Part shown: piece by piece, positions 25,984 through 34,388 of the stretch | How the letters are laid out: the number at the start of each line of letters is the position of its first letter | Numbering within the stretch: position 1 is the first letter of the stretch | Assembly (NCBI GenBank): GCA_964652155.1 | Contig: CAZZBK010000008.1 | Span: forward strand, 17,520 to 81,519 | Reading direction: 5' to 3' | Source: CAZZBK01 sp964652155 | Lineage (GTDB): Bacteria > Planctomycetota > Planctomycetia > Pirellulales > PNKZ01 | DNA length: 64,000 nt | Translations under genes and position numbers: made by a program | The notes under the pieces: model-generated | Seen by the model: the letters and a program-made list of their open reading frames with translations, nothing else | Database searches by the model: none | What the model was told of the DNA's origin: nothing

Positions 25984-26098
25984 GAAAAATGACCGGAAAT
26001 GAACGCGAATCCACGGAAATGGGAGAGGAGATTGGAGTTTGAAATCGATTTCGTCTGGTTCATGGGCGTTTATTACCGTTCATTTCCGGCCATTTTCT
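25984..26098. repeat. 22-bp imperfect inverted repeat overlapping the end of xseA
   Basis: Arms 25984-26005 and 26077-26098 match at about 19 of 22 positions (core CCGGAAATGAACG / CGTTCATTTCCGG) with a 71-base spacer that contains the palindrome GAAATCGATTTC (26041-26052). The right arm encodes the last residues of XseA. Function unknown: dispersed repeat or long-looped terminator. Confidence 0.6.
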
Positions 26099-27326
26099 CT
26101 TCCGAGACCTCCAACGGCCGAACTTCAGTCACCTGCGCGCGGAGTTGCCCCTGAGCGAGTCGAGTTTCAATCACTTGTCCGAGGGTCACGTCACTTGCCG
26201 AACGAACAAGCTTGCCGTCGGCAGAGGTGGTGACGCTGTAACCGCGCCCAAGCACGCTCAACGGGCTGAGGGCATGCAACTGGGCGGCCCGTGTTTCAAG
26301 CTGTCGGCGGGCGTCGCTCAACCGGCGGTCGATTGCTCGTTGAGCGCGTGCGATCACCTCGTCGAGCCGCTGCGAGCGTTCATGCATCAGGTCAAAGGGC
26401 TTGCGGAATATGCGTCGCGCGGCGAGCGAGTCGAGTTGCTGTCGGGCTTGTTGCGCACGAGACCGCAGCGCCTGCATCAGCCGTTGCCGTTTCGAGTCCA
26501 ATTGCGCGAGCAACTCGACTCGATCAGGAACGATTCGCTCGGCCGCCTCGCTCGGCGTCAGAGCGCGGACATCGGCGACCAAATCCGCGAGGGTGACATC
26601 GATCTCGTGGCCCACCGCGCTCACGACCGGAATGCGAGAGGCGTAAATGGCACGCAGCAGCACCTCCTCGTTGAACGCCCAGAGGTCTTCGAGGCTGCCG
26701 CCGCCACGGGCCACGACCAGCACGTCGATCGGCAACGGCAATTGATTCGCGATCGCCACGCCGGCTGCAATCTCCTGCGCTGCGCCGTCTCCCTGTACTC
26801 GGGCCGGAATCACAAGCACGTCGGTCCCTTGCCAACGGCGCTGCATGACCTGCAAAAAGTCACGGATCGCCGCGCCGGTCGGGCTGGTCACGATCGCCAC
26901 GCGCCGCGGGAACCGGGGCAACGGCCGCTTGCGTTCTGGATCGAACAACCCTTCGGCGGCGAGCTTTTCTCGCAGCTTGCGCAAGGCCAGCTCAAGAGCG
27001 CCGATCCCCTTGGGCTCGATGCGGCGGATCACGAGTTGGTAGCTACCGCGCGGCGCATAGACCTCGATGTCCCCTTGGCACACGACCTCCAGTCCGTCTT
27101 CGAGTGCAAATCGCAATCGCTCGGCGACGTTACGCCAGATCACGGCTCGAATCTGGGCGCGATCGTCCTTGAGTGTCAGGTAGCAGTGGCCCGATTGGGG
27201 TTGCGAGAAGTTCGAGATTTCGCCGCTGACCCAGACGCCCGGGAATGACGATTCGAGCAGGTCCTTAATGTTCGCCGTGAGGTCGAACACCGACAGCACA
27301 GCAGGTTCGGTCGACTCCGTAGCCAT
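26073..27326 (-). CDS. xseA: exodeoxyribonuclease VII large subunit
   Basis: A 417-residue protein with the XseA layout: N-terminal OB-fold (VWVSGEISNFSQPQSGHCYLTLKDD), then the catalytic domain with TSPTGAAIRDFLQVMQRR, VARGGGSLEDLWAFNEE and VSAVGHEIDVTLADLVADVRA, and a long helical C-terminal part that forms the filament with XseB. It degrades single-stranded DNA from both ends. Its small subunit XseB is not visible here. The gene is divergent from the SixA-like gene, with about 160 bases between starts. Its last codons fall within an inverted repeat shared with the downstream gap, so the C-terminal tail may have been altered by that repeat. Confidence 0.96.
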   Translation of the reverse strand: MATESTEPAVLSVFDLTANIKDLLESSFPGVWVSGEISNFSQPQSGHCYLTLKDDRAQIRAVIWRNVAERLRFALEDGLEVVCQGDIEVYAPRGSYQLVIRRIEPKGIGALELALRKLREKLAAEGLFDPERKRPLPRFPRRVAIVTSPTGAAIRDFLQVMQRRWQGTDVLVIPARVQGDGAAQEIAAGVAIANQLPLPIDVLVVARGGGSLEDLWAFNEEVLLRAIYASRIPVVSAVGHEIDVTLADLVADVRALTPSEAAERIVPDRVELLAQLDSKRQRLMQALRSRAQQARQQLDSLAARRIFRKPFDLMHERSQRLDEVIARAQRAIDRRLSDARRQLETRAAQLHALSPLSVLGRGYSVTTSADGKLVRSASDVTLGQVIETRLAQGQLRAQVTEVRPLEVSEEKMAGNER

Positions 27327-27490
27327 GATCCATCCGTGAGGCGTGATCGCGTTCGCAAAGCGATTATCGTCGGGCGAGTGGGCACACTCGTCAAGCTGCC
27401 CAAGGAATAAAGAGTCGCCGCACCATCGGGACGGGGCGGTTCTTGGTATAACGGGACCTCCTCAAAAGCACCCATCAAGGACCGAACCGC

Positions 27491-27976
27491 ATGCGAGTCT
27501 ATATCGTTCGACACGCCTGGACGCCCGAGGCCGACGAGGTGATTTGGCCCGACGATGGCCAGCGTCCACTCACGCCCGAGGGGCAAAAGCGTTTCGACCT
27601 ATTGGCCAAGAAGCTTGTCAAACGGGGCTTTGCTCCCGCGGCCATTGCGAGCAGTCCGCTGGTGCGTTGTCGGCAGACGGCGCACATCCTGCTCGATCGG
27701 CTCGACAACGCGCCGTCGTTGACGTTGCTCGATGCGCTCGCGCCGGGGGCGAGCCTGGTGGATGTGTTGCCTTGGCTCGAGCACCATGAGCCAACCGCGT
27801 CGGTGTGCCTGGTCGGTCACGCTCCCGACGTGAGCACACTGGTGAGCGATATGATCGGCGGTGGTCATGTGCCGTTCAACAAAGGAGCCGTGGCGTGCGT
27901 CGAGTTTGAGTCGACCGCCGTGGCCGGAGAAGGGGATCTGCGCTGGTTCGTCAACGCGAAGCTGCTCAACGTTTAA
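27491..27976 (+). CDS. sixA: SixA-like histidine phosphatase
   Basis: A 161-residue protein of the histidine phosphatase (phosphoglycerate-mutase-like) superfamily. RHAW (VYIVRHA, His8) holds the nucleophilic histidine, SSPLVRCRQTA the phosphate-binding arginine, and LVGHAPD the second histidine. Size and layout match SixA, which dephosphorylates phosphohistidine in HPt proteins or the nitrogen PTS. AAGGA lies 9 bases before the ATG. It stands alone, divergent from xseA and convergent with the KAS III gene; the target protein is not known. Confidence 0.87.
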   Translation: MRVYIVRHAWTPEADEVIWPDDGQRPLTPEGQKRFDLLAKKLVKRGFAPAAIASSPLVRCRQTAHILLDRLDNAPSLTLLDALAPGASLVDVLPWLEHHEPTASVCLVGHAPDVSTLVSDMIGGGHVPFNKGAVACVEFESTAVAGEGDLRWFVNAKLLNV

Positions 27977-28042
27977 TCAGCCGGTGGGCTGTCTTTACGC
28001 GCTCCGCTCCGCGTCGCAGCTAACGAAGGCGGAATGATCGCG

Positions 28043-29041
28043 TCAGCCCGTCTCGGTCCATAGGCAGCCGGCCCAGGAGAGTCCGACGCCGAAGCCGATG
28101 AGCATCGATTGCGTGGCGGGCTTGAGTCGCCCATCGGCTCGCAAGTCGCGAATCACGATCGGGAGCGTCGACGAGACGGTGTTGCCGTACTGTGCAAGCA
28201 CAAGCGGCAAGCGTTCCTCGGGCAACTGCAACGCACGCCGCAGCTCGTCGAGCATTTTGTACGTGGCCTGATGGACGAGAAAATAGTCGATCTGCTCGCG
28301 TGACAGGTGGCCGTCGGCGAGCAGTTGCGTGACCAGTTGCGGCACCTTTTCCAAGGTGAAGTCGACCAGCGCCGGGCCATCCATGCACAACGGACTCGAC
28401 CAGCGGGGCCGTTTGCTGGGACGGATCGCATCTGTGGTCTGTCGCGCGCCCCCTTGATTGACGATCAGCGTGTTTGCGCCGGAACCATCGGTGCCGTAAC
28501 GAAAGCAGCGGAGCGAGGGTGTATCGCCGCGCTCGATCAACGTTGCCGCCGCCGCGTCGCCAAAAATGGTTCGCAAGCTGCGGTCGTCGGGATTGATGTA
28601 CTTGGAGTACGTCTCAGCCGTGACCAGCAAGACGTTGCGGACCTGTCCGGCGCGAATCAACGCATCGGCCAGCCCCAGCCCATAAACGAAGCCGCTACAG
28701 CCCAGGTTAAAGTCGAGTGCCCCGATATCCTGTCGCAGCTTGAGTCGGTCCTGCATCAGACAGGCGGTCGTCGGCAACGGGTAGTCGGGGGTTTGCGTGC
28801 AAAGCAGCAGGAAGTCAATCGAGTGGCGGTCGATGCCAAAGTCGCGAAAGAGTTTTTCGCACGCGGCGACCCCCAGGTCCGAGGCGGTCTCGCCCGGCGC
28901 GGCGATGTAGCGGGTGTGAATGCCCGTTTTCTCGCCGATGAGCTGCATATCCCACTTGGGGTTTTCAGCCTGGAGTTGCTCGTTGGTCTCGGCGCGCTCA
29001 GGAAAGTGAACGGCGATAGGGCCGATGCGTGCGTGCGTCAC
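28043..29041 (-). CDS. 3-oxoacyl-ACP synthase III (FabH-like) homologue
   Basis: A 332-residue thiolase-fold condensing enzyme. The catalytic triad is complete: Cys115 in NLGCSGF, His in VHQATYKM and Asn in YGNTVSST; LLLCTQTPDYPLPTTACLMQ and SLRTIFGDAAAATLIE are family features. No ATG fits the N-terminus: a GTG at 29041 (GAGAA upstream) or a TTG at 29056 are the candidates. It need not be the housekeeping FabH, since no other fab gene is near; homologues also sit in polysaccharide and secondary-metabolite loci. The rmlA gene lies directly upstream on the same strand, which could link it to acylation of a surface sugar. Confidence 0.85.
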   Translation of the reverse strand: MTHARIGPIAVHFPERAETNEQLQAENPKWDMQLIGEKTGIHTRYIAAPGETASDLGVAACEKLFRDFGIDRHSIDFLLLCTQTPDYPLPTTACLMQDRLKLRQDIGALDFNLGCSGFVYGLGLADALIRAGQVRNVLLVTAETYSKYINPDDRSLRTIFGDAAAATLIERGDTPSLRCFRYGTDGSGANTLIVNQGGARQTTDAIRPSKRPRWSSPLCMDGPALVDFTLEKVPQLVTQLLADGHLSREQIDYFLVHQATYKMLDELRRALQLPEERLPLVLAQYGNTVSSTLPIVIRDLRADGRLKPATQSMLIGFGVGLSWAGCLWTETG

Positions 29042-29151
29042 ACGAGTTCTCGACAAAGCGCGGAAACGAAACCAGAGCGTTGCGCAGATGCTATCACAAT
29101 GCTGCGCCGAGGGTCAACGGGAGAAGCATCGCCCCCGTCGAACAAATCTGC

Positions 29152-30033
29152 CTAGCGCGGCAATAACTCGCTCAAATACCGGCCGTATTCGTTCTTGTAG
29201 AGCGCCGCCAGGCGAGCAAGTTGCTCGGCGTCGATGAACCCTTTGATGTAGGCGATTTCTTCGAGACACGCGACCTTGAGCCCCTGACGCAGCTCGATCG
29301 TCTCGATGAAGTTGGCGGCCTGTAAGAGCGACTCGTGCGTGCCGGTGTCGAGCCAGGCAAAGCCGCGCGAGAAGGTTTGCACATGCAATTGTTGTTGCAG
29401 CAAGTACTGACGGTTGACGTCGGTGATTTCGAGTTCGCCGCGGGGCGAGGGGCGCAAATTGGCCGCGATGTCGACGACTTGGTTGTCGTAGAAGTACAAA
29501 CCGGTGACCGCGAACTTGCTCCGGGGCTCCTTGGGTTTCTCTTCGAGCGACAACGCCCGACCGGCGGCGTCGAACTCGACCACGCCATAATGCTGCGGCT
29601 CTTTGACGGCATAGGCGAACACCGTCGCGCCCGTATCGACGCTGACCGCCTCGGCCAACATCTGCTGAAAGCCTTGCCCATAGAACAGGTTGTCTCCCAG
29701 CACAAGGCTCACATGGTCGCGGCCGATAAATTGCCGCCCGAGGATAAATGCCTGCGCCAGCCCCTCGGGCTTGGGCTGCACACAATACTGGATCGAAATG
29801 CCCAGCTTACTGCCATCGCCGAGCAACCGCTCGAACGCGCCGATATCGTTGGGCGTTGAGATGAGCAGCACTTCCCGAATGCCCGCTAGCATCAGCGTTG
29901 ATAGCGGGTAGTAGATCATCGGCTTGTCGTAGATGGGGAGCAGTTGCTTGACCACGGCTTGGGTGACCGGGAAGAGCCGCGACCCGGCCCCGCCGGCCAG
30001 GATGATCCCCTTGTTGAAGTAGCTCGTGCTCAC
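29152..30033 (-). CDS. rmlA: glucose-1-phosphate thymidylyltransferase
   Basis: A 293-residue nucleotidyltransferase that makes dTDP-glucose from glucose 1-phosphate and dTTP, the first step of dTDP-sugar biosynthesis. [16 protein letters not shown] is the nucleotide-binding signature, [20 protein letters not shown] the sugar-binding part; VLGDNLFYG and EEKPKEP are also diagnostic. A GTG at 30033 with GGAGGAGG about 5 bases upstream is the start. rmlD is encoded 1.6 kb away on the other strand; rmlB and rmlC are not in the window, so either they lie elsewhere or dTDP-sugars other than rhamnose are made. Confidence 0.96.
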   Translation of the reverse strand: MSTSYFNKGIILAGGAGSRLFPVTQAVVKQLLPIYDKPMIYYPLSTLMLAGIREVLLISTPNDIGAFERLLGDGSKLGISIQYCVQPKPEGLAQAFILGRQFIGRDHVSLVLGDNLFYGQGFQQMLAEAVSVDTGATVFAYAVKEPQHYGVVEFDAAGRALSLEEKPKEPRSKFAVTGLYFYDNQVVDIAANLRPSPRGELEITDVNRQYLLQQQLHVQTFSRGFAWLDTGTHESLLQAANFIETIELRQGLKVACLEEIAYIKGFIDAEQLARLAALYKNEYGRYLSELLPR

Positions 30034-30260
30034 CGCAACCTCCTCCGAAAAAGTCGACGCAGCTTGACTGATTCTTACATCGGCTCGGACACGCAACGTC
30101 TCGCCAGAATCCGCTCGCGGGGCCGGATATTAACCGGCGGCGGTCGAGTGTGCCGACGTTATCAATTCTATCGGTCATTTCCATTGCACAAGCGACCCTT
30201 GCGTGGTCGAAACCTATCTACAGACGGATTTTGCTCGCATCGCAGGGAACGTCGACAGCC

Positions 30261-30806
30261 ATGTTCAAGGCTTTTCGCTGGCTCAAAGACCTCACGGTTC
30301 GCCACTTCTGGAAACCGCCACGTGATCGCGTGCTGCTCGGGCCATTGCAGCACAGCAGCGTTCGGCGGGTCGTGATGCTCGGACTCGGCGATTGTGATCG
30401 CATCATTCAGCTGCTCAAGGCCGCGAAGGCTCAGAACCACATCGAATTTACGGGCATTGATCTGTTCGAGATGCGTCAGGCGGAGCCGCACGTCTCGCTG
30501 CGCGAGGCGCACAAGCGGCTCGTGCCGCATGCGAGCAAAGTTCGTTTGCTGCCGGGCAATCCTTGGTCGGCCTTGTCGAGCCAGGCCAACAACCTGCTCG
30601 AAACCGACGTGCTGCTCATCTCGGCCGATCAGGACCCTGCGGAGCTTGTTCGGGCCTGGTTCTATGTACCGCGAATGCTCAGCACCGCGGCGCAGGTCTA
30701 CTGGGAGCAGAGCGCCGAGACCGAAGAGAAATTTGCCTGGCGGCTGGTCGACCGCACCGAGATCGACCGGCTCGCGGCGCAAGCGCGGCCGCGCCGCGCT
30801 GCATAA
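30261..30806 (+). CDS. putative SAM-methyltransferase-like Rossmann protein
   Basis: A 181-residue protein that I cannot assign to a family. VVMLGLGDCDRIIQLL followed by IEFTGIDLFEMR resembles motifs I and II of class I SAM-dependent methyltransferases (glycine loop, then an acidic residue after strand 2), and TDVLLISADQDPAE could be strand 4. The catalytic part of the fold seems short. The C-terminus is basic (ARPRRAA). The ATG at 30261 is chosen because homology-like sequence starts shortly after; an upstream frame is open but reads into the divergent rmlA promoter. It lies between rmlA (divergent) and the SET gene (same strand). Confidence 0.6.
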   Translation: MFKAFRWLKDLTVRHFWKPPRDRVLLGPLQHSSVRRVVMLGLGDCDRIIQLLKAAKAQNHIEFTGIDLFEMRQAEPHVSLREAHKRLVPHASKVRLLPGNPWSALSSQANNLLETDVLLISADQDPAELVRAWFYVPRMLSTAAQVYWEQSAETEEKFAWRLVDRTEIDRLAAQARPRRAA

Positions 30807-31017
30807 GCCGCGCGGTCGTCAAGGGGCACGTCGGATTTTCTCGACAACATGAAAATTCGCCCGCGCCCCCTTCTCTAACCGGGCTGTCGCACACTATAAG
30901 CAAGGTGCCGAATCGGCGACGCGATCGGGCCAGGCGATTTCTGTTGCTGGCCTGCTGCTTGCCAACGTTCGGTTTGACGTGCGATGTTGTGTTGCATTGG
31001 CGAGGACATGCAGGAAT

Positions 31018-31482
31018 ATGGCCGAATATCAGGACGATCGGGTACGAGTGGCGGCGAGTCCAATTGGTCGGGGCGTATTCGCCGAGCGCGTCTTTCGCAA
31101 AGGACAGCGGATTGGCGAGATCTGCGGCACCATCTCCGGTAGCCTGCAAGCCGCCACCGAGTATTGCATCGAACTCGACGACACGCGATCGCTCGAACCG
31201 CATGCGCCGTTTCGTTTCTTAAATCACTCGTGTGAGCCCAATTGCGAGCTCTGCTCGTGGGAGTCGAACAAGGCGGATGTCAGCGATCGCGTGTATCTGT
31301 ACGCGCTGCGGTCGATCAAGCCGGGTGAAGAACTCACGATCGATTACGCCTGGCCCGCCGATGCGGCCATCCGCTGCCAATGTGGCGTCGCGGAGTGCCG
31401 CGGTTGGGTCGTCGACATCGACGAACTGCACAAGGTTGCCCCACCCAAGCGTTCCAAGCGACTCAGCAAGGCCGGCGTTTAG
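31018..31482 (+). CDS. SET-domain protein (putative protein lysine methyltransferase)
   Basis: A 154-residue stand-alone SET domain. SPIGRGVFAERVFRKGQRIGE is the N-SET strand pair, RFLNHSCEPNCE (Asn69-His70-Ser71-Cys72) the SAM-binding pseudoknot motif, GEELTIDYAW the second pseudoknot strand with the catalytic tyrosine, and CQCGVAECRGWV a post-SET zinc-binding cysteine motif. This is the eukaryote-like arrangement. Target proteins in bacteria are mostly unknown; ribosomal or DNA-binding proteins are candidates. The start at 31018 (AGGA upstream) is preferred over a longer frame. It is followed by rmlD on the same strand 143 bases on. Confidence 0.9.
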   Translation: MAEYQDDRVRVAASPIGRGVFAERVFRKGQRIGEICGTISGSLQAATEYCIELDDTRSLEPHAPFRFLNHSCEPNCELCSWESNKADVSDRVYLYALRSIKPGEELTIDYAWPADAAIRCQCGVAECRGWVVDIDELHKVAPPKRSKRLSKAGV

Positions 31483-31625
31483 CACCCTCCCCCGGACGCT
31501 TTGGCTCCCGCTCGGCTCATCAAGGCCAAGCTGACACCCCGCTGCAAGCGTACAAGCCGCTCGGGGCAATGCGGCTCGCATGTGGTATGGTTGAGCGACC
31601 AACTTACCGCAGAGGGGAATTGCCC

Positions 31626-32624
31626 ATGAGTGCCATTGATACAAACGCTAGAGCCGATACCGCCGCTCCCACCATCCTGCTCATCGGCGGCACGGGACAA
31701 GTCGGCCGCGAGCTGCTCGCACCGCTCAGCACGCTCGGTCGGGTGGTCGTCACGACGCGCGGCGGACAGGTGGTGAGCGATTTCGAGACCGTGCAGGCCG
31801 ACTTAACGCAACCCGAAAGCCTGCGGGGACTCGTGGAGCACATCCGGCCCCGGTTGATCGTCAACGCCGCCGCCTTCACGGCCGTCGATCGGGCCGAGCA
31901 CGAGGTGGAACAGGCCCGCAAAGTCAACGCCCTATCGCCTCAGGTCCTGGCCGAGTCGGCCCGACACATCGGCGCTGCCCTGGTTCATTTTTCGACCGAC
32001 TACGTGTTCAATGGCTCGGGCACGCGCCCCTGGAAAGAGACCGATCCGTGCGGGCCGATTAACGTGTACGGCGAGACCAAGCTGGCGGGAGAACGCCTCA
32101 TCGCCGCGACCGGCTGCGAGCATCTCATCGTACGCACCTCCTGGGTGTATGCGGCGCATGGTAACAATTTCGTGCGGACAATGCTGCGGGTCGGCGCAAC
32201 CAAGCCTGAACTGCGGGTCGTGGCCGATCAGATCGGCGCGCCGACATCGGCTCGGGTAATCGCTCAGCTCACGGCCGAAATCCTGCGACACGCCGGCGGA
32301 GATTTCCCCTCGCTGCTGCGGCGTCATGGCGGGGTCGTCCACTTGGCCTGCGACGGGGCGACCAGTTGGCATGGCTTCGCGATCGAGATTTTCAATCAGG
32401 CCAAGGCACTGGGGTACCGCTTGGCGGTCGAGGAAGTGGCGGAAATCACCACGCCCGAGTATCCTACTCCCGCACGACGACCGCTGAACTCGCGGCTCGA
32501 CCTGAGCCGGCTCAACGAGTGGTTCGCGCTGCGTCCGCCGTCGTGGCAAACCGCCTTGCGCGAGACCTTGCCACCCCTGATCGAAGAGTTGTCGCGCGAA
32601 CTACGCGAGAGCGCGGCGCGCTGA
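31626..32624 (+). CDS. rmlD: dTDP-4-dehydrorhamnose reductase
   Basis: A 332-residue extended SDR. The NAD(P)-binding GGTGQVG is at residues 21-27, VNAAAFTAVDRAEHE and FSTDYVFNGSGTRPW are RmlD signatures, and the catalytic Tyr/Lys are in VYGETK. It reduces dTDP-4-keto-L-rhamnose to dTDP-L-rhamnose. The protein has a 15-residue N-terminal extension before the first strand. GAGGGG precedes the ATG at 31626. Together with rmlA 1.6 kb away it points to dTDP-rhamnose or a related deoxysugar for the cell surface. The rhomboid gene starts 38 bases after its stop. Confidence 0.94.
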   Translation: MSAIDTNARADTAAPTILLIGGTGQVGRELLAPLSTLGRVVVTTRGGQVVSDFETVQADLTQPESLRGLVEHIRPRLIVNAAAFTAVDRAEHEVEQARKVNALSPQVLAESARHIGAALVHFSTDYVFNGSGTRPWKETDPCGPINVYGETKLAGERLIAATGCEHLIVRTSWVYAAHGNNFVRTMLRVGATKPELRVVADQIGAPTSARVIAQLTAEILRHAGGDFPSLLRRHGGVVHLACDGATSWHGFAIEIFNQAKALGYRLAVEEVAEITTPEYPTPARRPLNSRLDLSRLNEWFALRPPSWQTALRETLPPLIEELSRELRESAAR

Positions 32625-32662
32625 GCCGTTGCCGATTGCGTCGTCCCCAGGATTTTGATGCC

Positions 32663-33568
32663 ATGCGTTTGCTCGGAAGCTTCTCGCAACAACACGACGC
32701 GCAACGACTCGCCGATTATCTGCTGACGCAAGGCATCTCAACGAAACTTGAGGCCGGCACGCCACAATCAAGCGTCTGGGTGCGTGACGAAGCGCAGCTC
32801 GCGATGGCCAAGGATATCTGCGCCGACTTTCAAAGCAACCCTCGCGATCCGCGTTACGACGAGGCGATCGCCACGGCCACGCTGCTGCGGCGCGAAGAAG
32901 CTCAGCGAGACGCTGAAGCCCGTCGCAAGATAATCGACGGCCGCACGCTGTGGACCGGCCCTGGCGCAGGCCCGACGCGAGTCACCTGGACGCTAATCGC
33001 CGCCAGCGTCGTGGTGGCATTGCTGACGAGTTTTGGCGATCTCGCCCACAGCACGCTATTGTATGAGTTGCTCATCGTGCCACCGCCCACGCCATTGGTC
33101 CCGAGACCATCGCTGGCCGATGAATTTCGACAGGGGGAGCTTTGGCGACTCTTCACGCCCGCGCTCATCCACTGGAGCGGCATCCATTTGCTATTCAACA
33201 TGCTGTGGATGCACGACCTCGGCCGACGTGTCGAGGCGACCATAGGACCGGTGATGTTTGCGTTCTTCGTGCTGCTGACCGCCGGTGTGAGCAATCTGGC
33301 CCAGTACCTGGCGGTGGGACCCATGTTCGGCGGCATGTCAGGGGTCGTCTATGCCGTGATCGGCTATGCCTGGATCCAGTCGCGCTTCGGCGGCCAGCGT
33401 TGGTTGTACTTATCACCCAACGAGATGTTTTTCGCCGTAGGCTGGCTGGCACTCGGCGCCTTCGGCATGATCGGACACATGGCGAATTGGGCCCACGGCG
33501 GCGGTTTCGTGATGGGCATGGTCATCGCGGCCGCGGTCATCCAGTGGCGAAAGCTGCGGCAGATTTGA
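32663..33568 (+). CDS. glpG: GlpG-type rhomboid intramembrane serine protease
   Basis: A 301-residue inner-membrane protease. Residues 1-65 resemble the cytoplasmic N-terminal domain of E. coli GlpG (LADYLLTQGI ... VWVRDEAQLAMAKD ... NPRDPRY). A membrane domain of about six helices follows, with HLLFNMLWM, the nucleophile Ser226 in GGMSG and the catalytic His278 in AHGGGF, so the dyad is complete. It cleaves transmembrane helices near the periplasmic side. A long charged stretch (about 70-95, REEAQRDAEARR) links the domains. The ATG at 32663 starts right at the N-terminal domain. The 105-bp repeat, copy 2, begins 28 bases after its stop. Confidence 0.92.
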   Translation: MRLLGSFSQQHDAQRLADYLLTQGISTKLEAGTPQSSVWVRDEAQLAMAKDICADFQSNPRDPRYDEAIATATLLRREEAQRDAEARRKIIDGRTLWTGPGAGPTRVTWTLIAASVVVALLTSFGDLAHSTLLYELLIVPPPTPLVPRPSLADEFRQGELWRLFTPALIHWSGIHLLFNMLWMHDLGRRVEATIGPVMFAFFVLLTAGVSNLAQYLAVGPMFGGMSGVVYAVIGYAWIQSRFGGQRWLYLSPNEMFFAVGWLALGAFGMIGHMANWAHGGGFVMGMVIAAAVIQWRKLRQI

Positions 33569-33596
33569 TCCGCTCGCGGCGCGCTGGTAGGGTGAT

Positions 33597-33700
33597 TATT
33601 GAGGTTCATATAATTAAGTTAACAGGACGACCAGCGGGAGTCCGTAAATACCGGCCTCGCGTTGCTCGGCCTATTAAGTTTATTATCTGAGGATCAATAG
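33597..33700. repeat. 105-bp interspersed element with terminal inverted repeats, copy 2
   Basis: About 104 bases, very similar to 1720-1824 in the same orientation. The core CCAGCGGGAGTCCG and ATACCGGCCTCGCG are identical in both. Its ends pair at about 23 of 30 positions (TATTGAGG...TTAACAGG against the reverse complement of the 3' end). It sits between two plus-strand genes, the rhomboid and the DUF1080 gene. No clear target-site duplication. Confidence 0.85.
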
Positions 33701-33755
33701 CCGTTCCATTCATTCACTCGACGAATCCAACACGCCTTTCGATGAGGACTGATCG

Positions 33756-34382
33756 ATGTCTCGTCTGACTGCTTGCGGACTCATTGGCCTGCTGCTGTTC
33801 GTGTCGTCGGCGCGAGCCGTCGAGCCCGCCCAATCGCTGTTCGATGGCAAAACCTTAAAAGGCTGGAAGGTCACCGAGTTTGCCGGACACGGCGAGGTCG
33901 CGGTCGAGGATGGCCAGATCGTTTTGCCAATGGGAGACTCGCTCACCGGCATCACCTACACCGGCGCGCTACCAAAGATCAATTACGAGTTGTCGCTGGA
34001 GGCGCGACGCGTCGACGGCGGAGATTTTTTCTGCGGCGTCACGTTCCCAGTCGGGGATGATCCGTGCAGTTTTATTGTCGGCGGCTGGGGTGGTGCCGTC
34101 GTCGGCTTGTCGAGCCTCGACGACCAGGACGCCTCGGAGAACGAAACCACATCGATCCACGGTTTCAAGACCGGGCAATGGTACAAGATTCGAGTTCGGG
34201 TGATGAAAGGCAAAATTCAGGCTTGGATTGACGACCAGCCCGTGGTCGACGTCGACACGAAGGACAAGAAGATCTCGATTCGTGGCGAGGTCGAACTCTC
34301 CAAGCCGCTGGGGATCGCCACTTGGCAGACCAGCGGAGCGCTCCGGAACATCAAGCTCACCCAGCTCGCAGTGCCGAAGTAA
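33756..34382 (+). CDS. secreted DUF1080 protein (3-keto-disaccharide hydrolase-like)
   Basis: A 208-residue secreted protein: signal peptide at 1-21 (LIGLLLFVSSARA), then a concanavalin/LamG-like jelly roll of the DUF1080 family. SLFDGKTLKGWKV is the typical start, FFCGVTFPVG and GQWYKIRVRVMKGKIQAWIDD the core strands. Some members hydrolyse 3-keto-glycosides; planctomycetes carry dozens of such proteins. GAGGA lies 8 bases before the ATG. It is convergent with the TylF-type methyltransferase gene, with only 6 bases between stops, which marks the left boundary of the polysaccharide locus. Confidence 0.88.
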   Translation: MSRLTACGLIGLLLFVSSARAVEPAQSLFDGKTLKGWKVTEFAGHGEVAVEDGQIVLPMGDSLTGITYTGALPKINYELSLEARRVDGGDFFCGVTFPVGDDPCSFIVGGWGGAVVGLSSLDDQDASENETTSIHGFKTGQWYKIRVRVMKGKIQAWIDDQPVVDVDTKDKKISIRGEVELSKPLGIATWQTSGALRNIKLTQLAVPK

Positions 34383-34388
34383 GCAGCG

